Assembly (NCBI RefSeq): GCF_048771995.1
Contig: NC_133032.1
Coordinates: forward strand, 13,892,501 to 13,956,500
DNA from: Taeniopygia guttata
Taxonomy: Eukaryota; Chordata; Aves; Passeriformes; Estrildidae
Direction: 5' to 3'
DNA length: 64,000 bases
Part shown: positions 38,761 to 48,270 of the stretch, piece after piece
Position numbering within the stretch: position 1 is the first letter of the stretch
Layout of the letters: each line of letters starts with the position of its first letter
Made by a program: the position numbers and the translations under genes
The notes under the pieces: generated by a model
What the model was told of the DNA's origin: nothing
Database searches by the model: none
The model's input: only the letters and a program-made list of their open reading frames with translations

Positions 38761-39760
38761 GGGGATTAAATATTCTTGTCCCCATTGAGCCTTTATCCAG
38801 GATTGTACAAATTCTTTTCCTTTATGACAGATACAAGGCCTGTGCTTTTGTAATAATGATTTTTAAAAATCTCATTGGGAACTCTAACTTCTATTAGAAG
38901 AAGTACTTTAGTACTTTATTAATTAGTACTTTAATAAGGATTCAAAGTAAATGTGTTTACTTGTGTCACTTGTACTATGATGAGATCCATATTAAAATAT
39001 AGCAGTATTCTTTCTTTTCATTGCAAAAAAAAAGTCCTACAACAAAACAGTAGATAGTTTTAACAATTAAAGTATACGCCTATGTCTAACTGTAAAGTAA
39101 AAATAGCAAAGATAGTAAAAATAGACATTAACAGAATGTTGGTGAGGAAAAAAAAATTACCAACTGTTTATCAACTTGCTACATGCATTTTTGAAAACAA
39201 GAAGTGTAAAGGCAGAAATGGAAGTCTCTAAAGAATTAAGAAGTAAAACTTTCAGAATCACTCAAAACCAAATCGCATGTATTGTAAGAAAAAAATAAAA
39301 TCATGCATTCCATATTTTTCAGTGCATCACAACTGTGAAGAAGAAATGTTACCATAGTAACAAGGTTATCAGTAATTATTATATATAGCTTATTCCTTTT
39401 TTAACAGGGAGTTTTGAGATTAACCTTTTAAATACTCCTTTGACACAGTGTGAAAAACATGCTGCTCCAGAAATATGGTGGTGAGGGAAGTTCCACACTG
39501 TTCTGAGAGAGAGATTTTGTAGATGATAGACAACATCATCTGGTACAACTTAAGAAACTGCTATTCCATGCATCTTCCTACCATTAAACCCAAATACCCT
39601 GCAATTAACCGATGTACCACTGCAGTAATACAAACGAACAATTGTGCCTAAAGGGGATGAAACAATCCTGGTGTAAGAATCTACTTAGGGAAACATAAGA
39701 AGAGCATATAAACCTGTTCCAATAAATAAAAAAGCACATTCAGAAACAGAATTTGTCATC

Positions 39761-39766
39761 TTTATT
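39761..39766 (-). terminator. Candidate minus-strand poly(A) signal AATAAA
   Basis: The minus strand has AATAAA here, followed within about 15-35 bases by a T/GT-rich stretch (TTCTGTTTCTGAATGTG, then TTTTTTATTT), the usual layout of a cleavage site. It lies about 670 bases past the last SLC38A11 exon recognised. It could end a short SLC38A11 transcript that reads through exon 7, but AATAAA is frequent in AT-rich DNA. Confidence 0.3.
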
Positions 39767-40434
39767 AATATATCTATACATTTAAAGGATGAGAAAAGAC
39801 AGCCCTTCTAAGCCTCACAGGAAAAATAATACATTCCTAAGACTTTCTTGGAATACAATAATAAAAATATTGTCACAACACAAGCTTATGTGTACTTAAT
39901 TGTCTAGAACATTCCACTGTCCAATGTTAAATACTACTTTCAGAGTATGCATGAGTAAAAGTTTTTGTATTATACAGTTTTCTCAAATGACAAAATATTT
40001 TCCTTATTGTGTTGTTTTTTAAAAATTCACAGTATTTATATTTTATTTTTATTATGAAATCCTTATATTTATCTTATCAGAAAAATAAATATTCCTAAGA
40101 TAGTAGCTATTTAATGATTGTAAATCATTAATCTGACAAAAATGGAAAAAAAAAATCTCAAATGACCAACAATCTCACATGCCGATTCAGGACCCACCTT
40201 CTATTAGCCATCCATAATTTCCCATTTATCTCTAGGGGTCTTGAGACTTTGTCTAAATTTGCTTATACCCAGTAGAGGAAAAAATTAAAAAGCATTACTG
40301 TTGATAGAGATTTTTCAATTATCTGTCTGTTCCAAAGCAGGCATGTTTCACAACTGTGCAGGTAAATGCAATAGTGAAATATGAGATTATATATGAACAG
40401 AAGTTCACTTTGTAGCAAGTGTAAGAATACTCAC

Positions 40435-40514
40435 ACTTGTGGACTGAAGGTTACTGTTCTCACCATCACAACCACCAGGATGACAATGGTTAGAATCAGA
40501 GAAAGAAGAGATGC
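40435..40514 (-). CDS. SLC38A11: SLC38A11 exon 7 (membrane segment after LYRDIAKLGK)
   Basis: After a TTTACAG acceptor the exon reads ASLLSLILTIVILVVVMV, then RTVTFSPQ, a hydrophobic segment lined up with the human stretch beginning VSLISTGLTTLILGI. Two donors are possible: after CAA at 40,437 (GTGTGA) or after GT at 40,435 (GTGAGT, the stronger). Reading straight on gives Val then TGA at once, so a transcript that keeps this intron would stop here. It is the last exon that I can recognise. Confidence 0.75.
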
Positions 40515-40675
40515 CTGTAAAGGTAAAAACATGACTTCAGTCAGTAAGCTGCCGAAAAGTGGTCCTTTGAGTAGTATAATGCCTTTGTTAATTATTTAGA
40601 CAAAGTTACGACTGGGAGTTATTTTCAATGACATACAGAACAATAAACCAAAAATCAACTGCTGTTATGATTTAC

Positions 40676-40782
40676 CTTTCCCAATTTTGCTATGTCTCGA
40701 TATAAAGATATTGGTAAGGTAAAGATGATGGTGGTAAGAAGAATTATGAAGTGACGGTCGGTAAGCACGCTATCCACCCCAA
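40676..40782 (-). CDS. SLC38A11: SLC38A11 exon 6 (RHFII...LYRDIAKLGK)
   Basis: The acceptor TTTGCTTTAG and donor AAG|GTAAAT frame 107 bases. They read GVDSVLTDRHFIILLTTIIF, then TLPISLYRDIAKLGK, closely like the human segment with GRHFIIGLSTVTFTLPLSLY and RNIAKLGK. It enters in phase 1 from exon 5 (or equally from exon 4 if exon 5 is skipped) and leaves in phase 0. Confidence 0.9.
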
Positions 40783-41076
40783 CTAAAGCAAAAGAGAAAA
40801 TAATTTATTTCTTTAAGAGACTAACCTAAGGAAAAGATTAACTACATTTGAAAGGTTAAAAGTAAAAAACTGTTGGTGATCAAGCTTTTATTCTCTTTAC
40901 TCAGGCTAAGTAATACTGAAAACTGGGCATTAACTAACACTGAGAAAGCCATGCACAGCATGGGCAAAAACACAAGAATTCTGCAAATTCAAACCAAATG
41001 CATAACATATGGGATATATTAAATCAAAATTGCAAAGTCTGGATTCCTACATATAGATTGGTATTAATGTCTTTCG

Positions 41077-41419
41077 TTATGTCTGGGTCAATGCTGGGAG
41101 ACTGCAAGTAAAAAATTCTACTGCTTTCTGCCATTTAGTCTTGAGAATTTTTTGATATTCTGGGTTGACATCAACTACAGTGCTGTTTAGGATAGCATTG
41201 TTCTCTAAGAAATGGCCTAAAATAATTTTGAAGTTTCTTCTGGGCAGCTGCTTTCCTGCAATCAGCCAGCTTCCACTTGCAAAGCAGATTACCATGTGAA
41301 GGCACCAATGTTGTTATAATATTCCATGCAATCAGTGGGAGTTTTTTGCATAACTGGTGGGTTTTTTCAAGCCAATGACAACCTAAAATAAAATCTCCAA
41401 GTTTCAGTGAGGCCACCAT
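41077..41419 (-). other. Unrecognised overlapping open frames inside SLC38A11 intron 5
   Basis: Two overlapping minus-strand frames of 72 and 82 codons sit in the intron between exons 6 and 5. The translations are rich in Lys, Trp and Cys (for example NSTVVDVNPEYQKILKTKWQ), and I recognise no family. The region lacks splice-site framing. It may be chance or the remains of an old insertion. Confidence 0.2.
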
Positions 41420-42383
41420 AAATCATTGGCTTGAATGAATACTTGATGAAAAATTATGGCTGGAAAGTGACTGGCAATTGACATGGAAAACTCAGTGTTC
41501 TGTCTTCTCTTTTCTTTTGGGAGATTATAAAGCTTTCCCACTTCTTTCCAGTCAGGTATTCTACCAGATAGGTAATAAGATTTGCCATGCTGGGGATTCC
41601 CCCTATTACAGAAGTCATATTATATATAAATTATTAGATATTCACTGTCACTATCAATTTGATCAGGTATTCACAGAACAACAGAGTGTGACAATTAAAA
41701 CTACATCCACACCATTCAGGTTTCACATGCTGAAAATAACAGTTCTCCTGCGGAAATGAAACAGTTCATACTAATTCACATTTCCACTTCACTACAGACA
41801 TATTATCTCTCAGCTTATTTTCCCAGTGAAGAATGTTTTAACTTAGCTGCTTTTTTACTAAAGTAGATATCAAACAGGTACACAAATTGCTCCACTGATG
41901 TTGCTGTGAAAACTTAAGAGCACAGGAAGGAAAACACGGGGGTATGAGTTAAAAAGCATTACATTCATTATGTTATTCACAACTTATCCAGAACTATTAA
42001 CTAGATGAAGTACAGTTTTGCTATTTAAATTATTATTATTATAGAAAGTATCTAAAAAAATTACAAAACCAAATTGTAAATACACAACTGTGGAAGACTC
42101 AATTCTATTTGCTTAGTATTTCACTGAAGCATCTAGCCTCTTCACTGACACTGAGTCCACTGATAGCCAAGGACTAGGATTCATAGCTTTTATTTGGGAA
42201 AGGCTTATTAAAGAAAAAAGAACAAACTCAAAAAAACCCACCCATGGAACTATGCTTCATGTTCTTAATTTGAATTACACTTAAGAAAAATGAAGATAAA
42301 TAACAGGTAATTCCAAAATACTTATGATAAGCTTCTGTTCAATACATAATCTCCCATTCATAAAATTTTGAAATGCATCTTAC

Positions 42384-42449
42384 CTCCAGGAATTCTCTGA
42401 AAAACTTTAGTTTAAGTGTCTCCTATCATTATGTTGTAACTGACCATAG
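42384..42449 (-). CDS. SLC38A11: SLC38A11 exon 5, carrying an in-frame TAA stop
   Basis: Acceptor CCTTAAG and donor GGAG|GTAAGA enclose 66 bases reading MVSYNIMIGDT, stop, TKVFQRIPG, against human MISYNIIAGDTLSKVFQRIPG. The stop (42,412-42,414 on the plus strand) replaces the Leu codon; a single change from TTA to TAA explains it. Residues on both sides keep the family sequence and the frame is otherwise intact. The exon is phase 1 at both ends and a multiple of three, so skipping it leaves exons 4 and 6 in frame. Confidence 0.9.
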
Positions 42450-42617
42450 CTTAAGGAAAATAAGATTTTTGTTAGTACAAGTCATATGCAAAATATTTGA
42501 TTAACACTGAACACATACATTTTGTAGACTTCAGGATTATATGCCACTATCCCTCTAATAGTCTGGCTAGCAGCAACAACTTGTAAGTTTCAGGTTAAAA
42601 AAAAAATTAACACTTCC

Positions 42618-42641
42618 TTTTTTTTTTTTTTTTTTTTTTTT
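42618..42641. repeat. Poly(T) tract in SLC38A11 intron 4
   Basis: About 24 consecutive T on the plus strand (poly(A) on the sense strand of the gene), about 170 bases upstream, in the sense of the gene, of exon 5. Confidence 0.85.
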
Positions 42642-44103
42642 AAACAAGTACAACCAAAGCATTAATGCAGCCTCATAAGCAAGGCCATTGTGCTGAGTGG
42701 CCATATAAACTTACTTCAGAAGAGGATAAAAAAGGCTTTCTAAAACTGTTTGTTTCAAATAGCAATTCTTTGTCAGTTTACTTTCAAATGCTTGCTTCTA
42801 TTTAGTAAATTTCTGCGTGTTGTCTAATAATCAGTTCTGCAATTAAAGGCAAAGGATTTTCTAGCTCATGCAAAAAGCTAACAAACTCTTTAAACAAGAA
42901 AAAGGAAGGAGAAAATAGATTAAGATATGGACTTTGATTCCTCCCTCTCATTAATAAGTGCTGTGGCCTTAACACTCATTTCATTCTTGTCTAACTCTAC
43001 ACTAAGAGCACATAAATTTGTGCACATGTGTATGCATACACAAAATATATTTATACATTCCCATGGTCTTCAGCATTTAGACAGCAAATATGTAGGTACT
43101 GACCTTGACTATACATAAATACTCAGCGCTGTGAAATTGCAAGTCAACAAATCTACTTAAACAAATTAATGCAAACACATACAAGTGCATAGCCATAGCT
43201 ATCACTAAGACCTTTACAATTATTTTTCTGTATTATCAAGGGTTTACAATGGAGTATTGGTTTACAAAGGAGTATAATTAAATGTGTAACACTGTTGCCC
43301 TGCAGTAACAATAACTTGACACCCTTAAAAATCTCAGGTATCTGTAGCCAGACCCAAAATAGGAATTTTGATCTGTGACTCCGTGATCACCAAGTCCAGA
43401 CTCTTGATATCTCAAGTCATCCCATCTTGCAACCCCACATGTGAAAATATTAAGATTATTTAAGATTTGATTGAATTTTGTTGCTGCAGCAGGGGACATT
43501 CAGAACAGAACTTTATTTCAAACTTATGGTCTAATAAATTCCTGCTGAGATGTTACCTTTTTGTTCATTTACTATTTCTTCTTCCAAGGGGTCTCAACTG
43601 CCCAATTTCCTAGTACTTTGTTGGATACGAGGCTGAACTAATGTTTTTGAAAAGCAATGACAGCACATAATATTCTATCAAGACCTAAACAGTGGCTTCT
43701 CCAACTACAGTAACATTGCATCTCTGAAAATATACTAAGTCAGTATACTCCTAAATTTGTATTTTCCTTTTCTTTCAGACACATCAACTTTGTGCTGTGA
43801 TACTCAATCTAGAACAGATTCTCCTTTGATATTTTTCTAGCTACTTTCGTCATTTTCGTATGTGTGATCACGCGTTTCTGTATTACATTCAGTTAATTTC
43901 TATTATTCTGATCCTTCAATTCATCGAATTACTCCTCATTCTTCAGAATCCACAAAATAAATTTAATTTTTTTTAAATAGCAAAGAAGCATATACAGTAC
44001 ATTCTTTATACAGTTCTTAATATTCAATCAGTGAAATGACAAAGTAATGTAAAAAAGCTTGTTACTTATAAAAATTAAACATTTATATTTTATGTGATCT
44101 TAC

Positions 44104-44238
44104 CAATAAATGGATATAAAAACTGGAGAATTGAAAGGATTAGATAACCTACAAGACCATATGTTTTTTTGACCAGCTGTTGATAGGTTTTGGCACTGGA
44201 CAGATTTCCTCCTTTGATCAGTAATATAGTGGAATAAT
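44104..44238 (-). CDS. SLC38A11: SLC38A11 exon 4 (LLIKGGNLSS...FLYPFI)
   Basis: The acceptor ATTTTACAG and donor ATTG|GTAAGA enclose 135 bases, phase 1 to phase 1. They read YSTILLIKGGNLSSAKTYQQ, then LVKKTYGLVGYLILSILQFL, then YPFI. The human counterpart has FSLVLLIKGGALSGTDTYQS and LLLSVLQFLYPFIA. This is the strongest single match for naming the gene. Confidence 0.93.
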
Positions 44239-44324
44239 CTGTAAAATATTTAAAAAAAGATGATAAAGACAATATGAACCAACTTGTGGTTGATTACTTT
44301 TCAACTTATATCACTCCTCTAACC

Positions 44325-44345
44325 AAAAAAAAAAAAAAAAAAAAA
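44325..44345. repeat. Poly(A) tract
   Basis: Twenty-one consecutive A on the plus strand in SLC38A11 intron 3, about 90 bases outside exon 4. Confidence 0.85.
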
Positions 44346-44846
44346 GGCCATAAGAAGAAAAGCAGTGACACTAGGAAGAGCAGGGATGAGAAATCTCACA
44401 AAATCTCTCAATCCTCTAAACACAGGAGCTATAGGTTCATATCAGAAGAATACTTAAAATCATAGTACAATTAAAGGTTTTCATTCTGCGGTCTATTTTT
44501 AAAAGTAATTTACAACCCTCTCAGGATTCAGTCTCTTAATTAGTCCATTCTTAACAGTGGACCTAAACAAGTGATTATGAGGGCACAAATAATATTCTTT
44601 TAAATGTTACCTCAACTAGGAAACTAACACTTCATGAAAATAAATGCAGTCAAAAAGCAGCTTCATATGTTGTACAGTATAATTCTCTACTTCTACTAAT
44701 CTGCTGAAGAGGTTAGTGAGGTAAGGAAAAAATTAGTCATTTTTATTGTCATAGATATACTTGTTTAAGGTATCATTAAGCTCAAGATAAGCTAAAATAT
44801 TGCATGACTAATTTTATCTTTACAACAGAAACTGCCTTCAAAGTAC

Positions 44847-44915
44847 CTGTGATTAAGGCAACCACAAACAGTATTCCTAGAGGAAAACCAGCTTTCTTCA
44901 TTGAATATGGCAATC
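44847..44915 (-). CDS. SLC38A11: SLC38A11 exon 3 (GLPYSMKKAGFPLG)
   Basis: The acceptor CTTTGCAG and donor ACAG|GTACTT enclose 69 bases, phase 1 to phase 1. They read LPYSMKKAGFPLGILFVVAL, then IT. The human stretch is LPYSMKQAGFPLGILLLFWV. With the end of exon 2 it rebuilds the conserved GSGIIGLPY turn of the first membrane segment. Confidence 0.92.
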
Positions 44916-45335
44916 CTGCAAAGCAGAAAAAGAGATATTCTAGAAGACTCTTTCCAAAGATTTATTTGTTAGAATCAAGATACAGAAAAACTCAGATTTA
45001 AAAAAATGCTAGTAATCTCCCAAATTGGACCAGCATGCTTCATAACCTCAAAAAGATAATTTTCAGTGGACAAAGTGTTGCTTAAGTATGAAGTTTAGTC
45101 AGCATCTCCCCAACCTTTCTGACCATTATGGCCAAGAGACTCTGGGGTATTTATCTCTAAAGTGTGGTCACAACTGACACCTCAGCATTTTTGCAAAGTA
45201 AGCAAATAAATACAGAGAGAACTCTTGAAAAACAGGAGCAGAAGTTAAGGATTCAGTATTATTTTTCCCCAAGCTGGATAGTCATGCATGAATAAACAAG
45301 GCTGAACACAGGATAGTGAAGAAAAGTAGATTTAC

Positions 45336-45453
45336 CTATAATGCCTGATCCTATGATTGAATTAATAATGGTAAATCCAGCTGATGCCACATCACTGTTT
45401 CCTCCTTTATTCCTGGGCTTATTAAGGAGGGCTGCTTGGTCATCTGTTTCTAC
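45336..45453 (-). CDS. SLC38A11: SLC38A11 exon 2 (N-terminal tail and INSIIGSGII)
   Basis: The acceptor TGAAATAG and donor ATAG|GTAAAT enclose 118 bases. They read VETDDQAALLNKPRNKGGNS, then DVASAGFTIINSIIGSGII. The cytoplasmic tail diverges from human (which has DDRETLVSEH), but the membrane start matches VVNSIIGSGIIG closely. The exon enters in phase 0, matching the exon 1 donor. Confidence 0.88.
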
Positions 45454-47367
45454 CTATTTCAGGAAGACAAGAAAAACATTATACGTGAGAAAAATAAGTG
45501 AGACCAAGTATTTTTCACATAGTCTATTACAGATTAAAAAAAAAATTGTCATACACTCAGGTTTGTAGAGGCATTTTGATAAATAAATCCCATTTTTTTT
45601 TCAGTGAGAAATCAAAGGGGTATTAAGCAGCTAATTCCTGTATAAGTCTGACCCATAATCTTCTGTAATTCTCCAAAAAATAAGTGGAAGGAAAAAAATA
45701 TATATAAACTCAGAGGTAGGCTACTAAACAAAGACATTCTTAGTCATGTTTCAAAGACAGAAATGTGAATCAAGTATTTTTGAAAATATTTTGGCTAATA
45801 CAATTGGTCAGTAAAAAAGTCCCTGAATCAGGAAAATTAAATTATTTTAAGATTTACTAGTAAAGCATGCCAACATCTTAACATACTCTAATCCAAGGTT
45901 TTATCCAGTATTTTAAATATTTCTGTGCCATTCAATGGTTTAGTTAATTATGAATCATTAATGACACTATCAAATCAACTAGTCCCAGAAAGTTTCTGTG
46001 GGAAAGAACCAAAGTTCAGAGCTCAATATGTAGCCAGTAGCTTCAAAAATTAATGTTTGCATCTTCATAAAAGAACTGTTCGACAAACATGCAGTAATCC
46101 TCTCCTTAGATCACCACTGTGCTGCCAGAGAACATTTTAGAATTACGCATCAGAAAGATTGTATTTTACCTGAAGTTGTGAAATACAAGAGAGGAACAAG
46201 AACTGAATGAATAAAGTGCTTGCCTGTGTTCTGTGTGCTAAGTATGAAGGTAAAACCAACATTTCATGGATGCAGAAGCCTCTTTAACATATATAGCAAG
46301 TAGTGTAAACTCAAATGCTTGCCACTAATATTCCTGGGAAAAAATAAAATTATTGAAAAATCTAAGTAATCTGTAGATAGACACATAATTGACAAGCATA
46401 AGATTGCCTGCCTCTAGTAGGGCTGCACATTTAAGTGGAACCTTTAATCCTCAAGCAGCACTAACATAATACTGTCTCAGCTCAAAGGCCAGTATAGCGT
46501 GGTATCCCATTTCTGAGTGATGTCCGTGAAAGGTGCCTAGGGAAAAGCATAGGAACATAGGAGATAGCTAGTTAGCAAATAAATTTGCCCTCCAAGCTTT
46601 CCTCAGTTTGTGTATTTTGGACTTCCCAAAGTGGTTATGTTCTTGGCGCATCACACTTCTAAATGGACAGCTGCTTGATTTTTCCTTTTTAGAAACTATG
46701 CATAAGTTTTAGTATCTACAATATTATGTGGCAGTGAATGCCGCGTTTTAATTATGCATCCTAGGAAGAGACTGGTAATTTAATTTGTACCAAACCTGCC
46801 ATTCAGTACTTTCACTTGGGTGTCCCCAAGTCTTCTGTGTCATCACAGAGAAACTAAACACTACTTCCTATCTTCTTCATATCACATAGTTTCATAAGTA
46901 ACATTCTCCCTCAGCTGTTTCTTATCTAAACTTGTGCTACATTTTTATTTCACCACTGATTTCAGCAACAGAAGCTGAAATCACTATCTTTCTCTCCTGA
47001 AATTCTCTCTGCTAAGCGAACAGTACAGGTGAAATTGCACTGAATAGAACAGTCCAGGTCCCTCTCTTCATTTGTTACGAAAAATTAACACAATGTGCAT
47101 TGCTAAGCCCCGTTCCTTTTCCCCAGCTGGAAGGGACATATTTCAACGAACAAAAAGAAAGGGCAACAAAAGGTTGTGACACAGGTGAAACGGCTCCTGT
47201 GTGAGGAGCAGCGTCCCCGGCCTGCAGACAGGGGGGATGCCAGCAGCGAGCCCAGAGCTGCACAACGCGGGAGCAGACGCCTCGCGTTCGCCTCTGGCAG
47301 GGTCATCTGCTGGGCTCCCTGCGAGCCATGGGCACGCCAAGCACCCGCTGCGACAGCGCAGCAGCGG

Positions 47368-47427
47368 CACGGCAGGAGACGATGGGGCACGGCAGGAGAC
47401 GATGGAGCACGGCGGGAGACGGGGCGC
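47368..47427. repeat. 20-base minisatellite, three copies, in SLC38A11 intron 1
   Basis: The unit CACGGCAGGAGACGATGGGG occurs three times head to tail. The second copy is almost exact and the third more changed. It lies just downstream of exon 1 on the minus strand, within the CpG island. Confidence 0.85.
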
Positions 47428-47762
47428 TCAGCGACATCGAACTTCAGCCGCGCCGAGCAGCCGTCCTTCCCCGGCCTCACAAGCTGAGGTCCCGAGTCCG
47501 CATTTCCCCCCCTGCCTGGTATGTAGGAATTTCTTCCTCCTACGAAACAGAGATGAAAGGGCCATCGCTGCCGGCCGCTGCACCGCGTTGGGGACGTTCC
47601 AGCGGCCGGTCGTCCTGAGCCGCTGCCACCGGCCGCGGTGCCCCTGACTCCCATGCCCGCCCCACGAGCCGCAGAGCGCAGAGGAAGCCCGGCGGGTGCC
47701 GGCGGGCCCGCTGACCCACGCACAGTCCCACACCTCGCCTGCCCCCCGTGTCCGCCCGGTAC

Positions 47763-47900
47763 CTGGAGATCGGCGGCCGGCGGCGGCTTCGCGACCGGCG
47801 ATAGCTCCATAGCCGGCGATAGCTCCACGGCCGGCGATAGCTCCATAGCCGGCGACAGCTCCACGGCCGGCGATAGCTCCATAGCCGGCGATAGCTCCAT
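47763..47900 (-). CDS. SLC38A11: SLC38A11 predicted exon 1 with hexapeptide repeats
   Basis: The minus strand gives 46 codons: six hexapeptides of the form (M/V)ELSP(A/V), then AKPPPAADLQ, ending at CAG|GTACCG in phase 0, which fits exon 2. Copies 1, 2, 4 and 6 begin with ATG, and copies 3 and 5 with GTG, so translation could start at any of four ATGs. The first (47,900) is chosen here by default. The N-terminus is not alike between this frame and the human protein, so the exon is inferred from the donor, phase and CpG position. A different first exon is possible. Confidence 0.55.
47793..47900 (-). repeat. 18-base minisatellite, six copies, coding
   Basis: The plus-strand unit GGCGATAGCTCCATAGCC is repeated six times. 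Copies alternate between CATAGCC and CACGGCC versions in part of the array, and one copy has GGCGACAG. The unit is a multiple of three and stays open in the SLC38A11 frame. Confidence 0.95.
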
Positions 47901-47989
47901 GCCGGCGGACACGGGGCGGGCGCGTGCGTCCCTCGCGGTGCCGCCGGTCGTGGGGCGCCGGTGCCGCCCGGCCGCGCGCCCGGCACGGG

Positions 47990-48034
47990 CTCCCCTCAGG
48001 CGGGTTCCCCTCAGGCGTGCTCCCCTCAGGCGGG
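47990..48034. repeat. 15-base minisatellite, three copies, upstream of SLC38A11 start
   Basis: The unit CTCCCCTCAGGCGGG is repeated three times with two changed bases in the middle copy. It lies 90-135 bases upstream of the first ATG, in the likely 5' UTR or core promoter. Confidence 0.9.
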
Positions 48035-48224
48035 CTCCGAGCGGGCCCGCGGCGCCTCCGCCGTGTGGGAAAGGCGGCCATGTGCCCGTCCGACAGCTCC
48101 CGGCCCGGCCCGCGGCTCCAGAGACCCGCCGGAGCGCGCTCAGGTGCGGGAGCACCGCCCAGGGCTCCCACGGGCGGGCGGAGGCTGTGGGACGGCGGCC
48201 ACTCCTCCGGACGGCCCCTTCGCT

Positions 48225-48240
48225 GGAAACGTTCCAGAAA
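48225..48240. promoter_or_regulatory. Heat-shock-element-like motif
   Basis: GGAAACGTTCCAGAAA contains a perfect TTCnnGAA pair, plus a third GAA one base off the ideal spacing. It lies at the upstream edge of the SLC38A11 CpG island. Confidence 0.3.
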
Positions 48241-48270
48241 GTGAGCGCCTCTCTGCCTTGAACTTGTAAG

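Larger units (their letters stand above)
14421..39760. other. Gene-free AT-rich interval between COBLL1 and the recognised SLC38A11 exons
   Basis: About 25 kb with no exon that I could recognise on either strand. In other vertebrates the C-terminal SLC38A11 exons would be expected here, on the minus strand. I looked for the family's motifs around VMSFAFICHHNSF, YPMECFVTREV and GVLCATPLIF and found nothing convincing. The interval holds simple repeats, an old LINE-like remnant (37.8-38.8 kb), an unclassified old repeat (33.6 kb), paired CArG boxes (34.2 kb), two CTCF-like motifs and an isolated GC-richer patch at 18.4-18.9 kb. Confidence 0.6.
40435..47900 (-). pseudogene. SLC38A11: SLC38A11-like sodium-coupled amino-acid transporter, broken or altered gene
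   Basis: SLC38A11 is a multi-pass membrane protein of the SLC38 (SNAT) amino-acid transporter family. Seven minus-strand exons join with matching phases into 237 codons. They cover about the first half of the usual transporter of roughly 400 residues, up to about the fifth membrane segment. Family landmarks seen are INSIIGSGIIGLPYSMKKAG (first membrane segment and substrate-site region), LLIKGGNLSS, SILQFLYPFI, KVFQRIPG and RHFII...LYRDIAKLGK. All splice sites are consensus, and no frameshift was seen. Exon 5 has an in-frame TAA, and no C-terminal exon was found. It could be a recent pseudogene, a polymorphic null, an exon-skipping gene or an assembly artefact. Name confidence is high; functional status is uncertain. 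Confidence 0.85.
47180..48270. promoter_or_regulatory. SLC38A11: CpG island: SLC38A11 promoter, exon 1 and start of intron 1
   Basis: About 1.1 kb of GC-rich, CpG-dense DNA in AT-rich surroundings, with no clear TATA box. It holds predicted exon 1, three separate minisatellites and a heat-shock-element-like motif at its upstream edge. A consensus plus-strand donor (ACTT|GTAAGT near 48,266) leaves room for a divergent transcript. The 418-codon and similar frames across it are GC-driven; one of them contains the real exon 1 frame. Confidence 0.75.
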
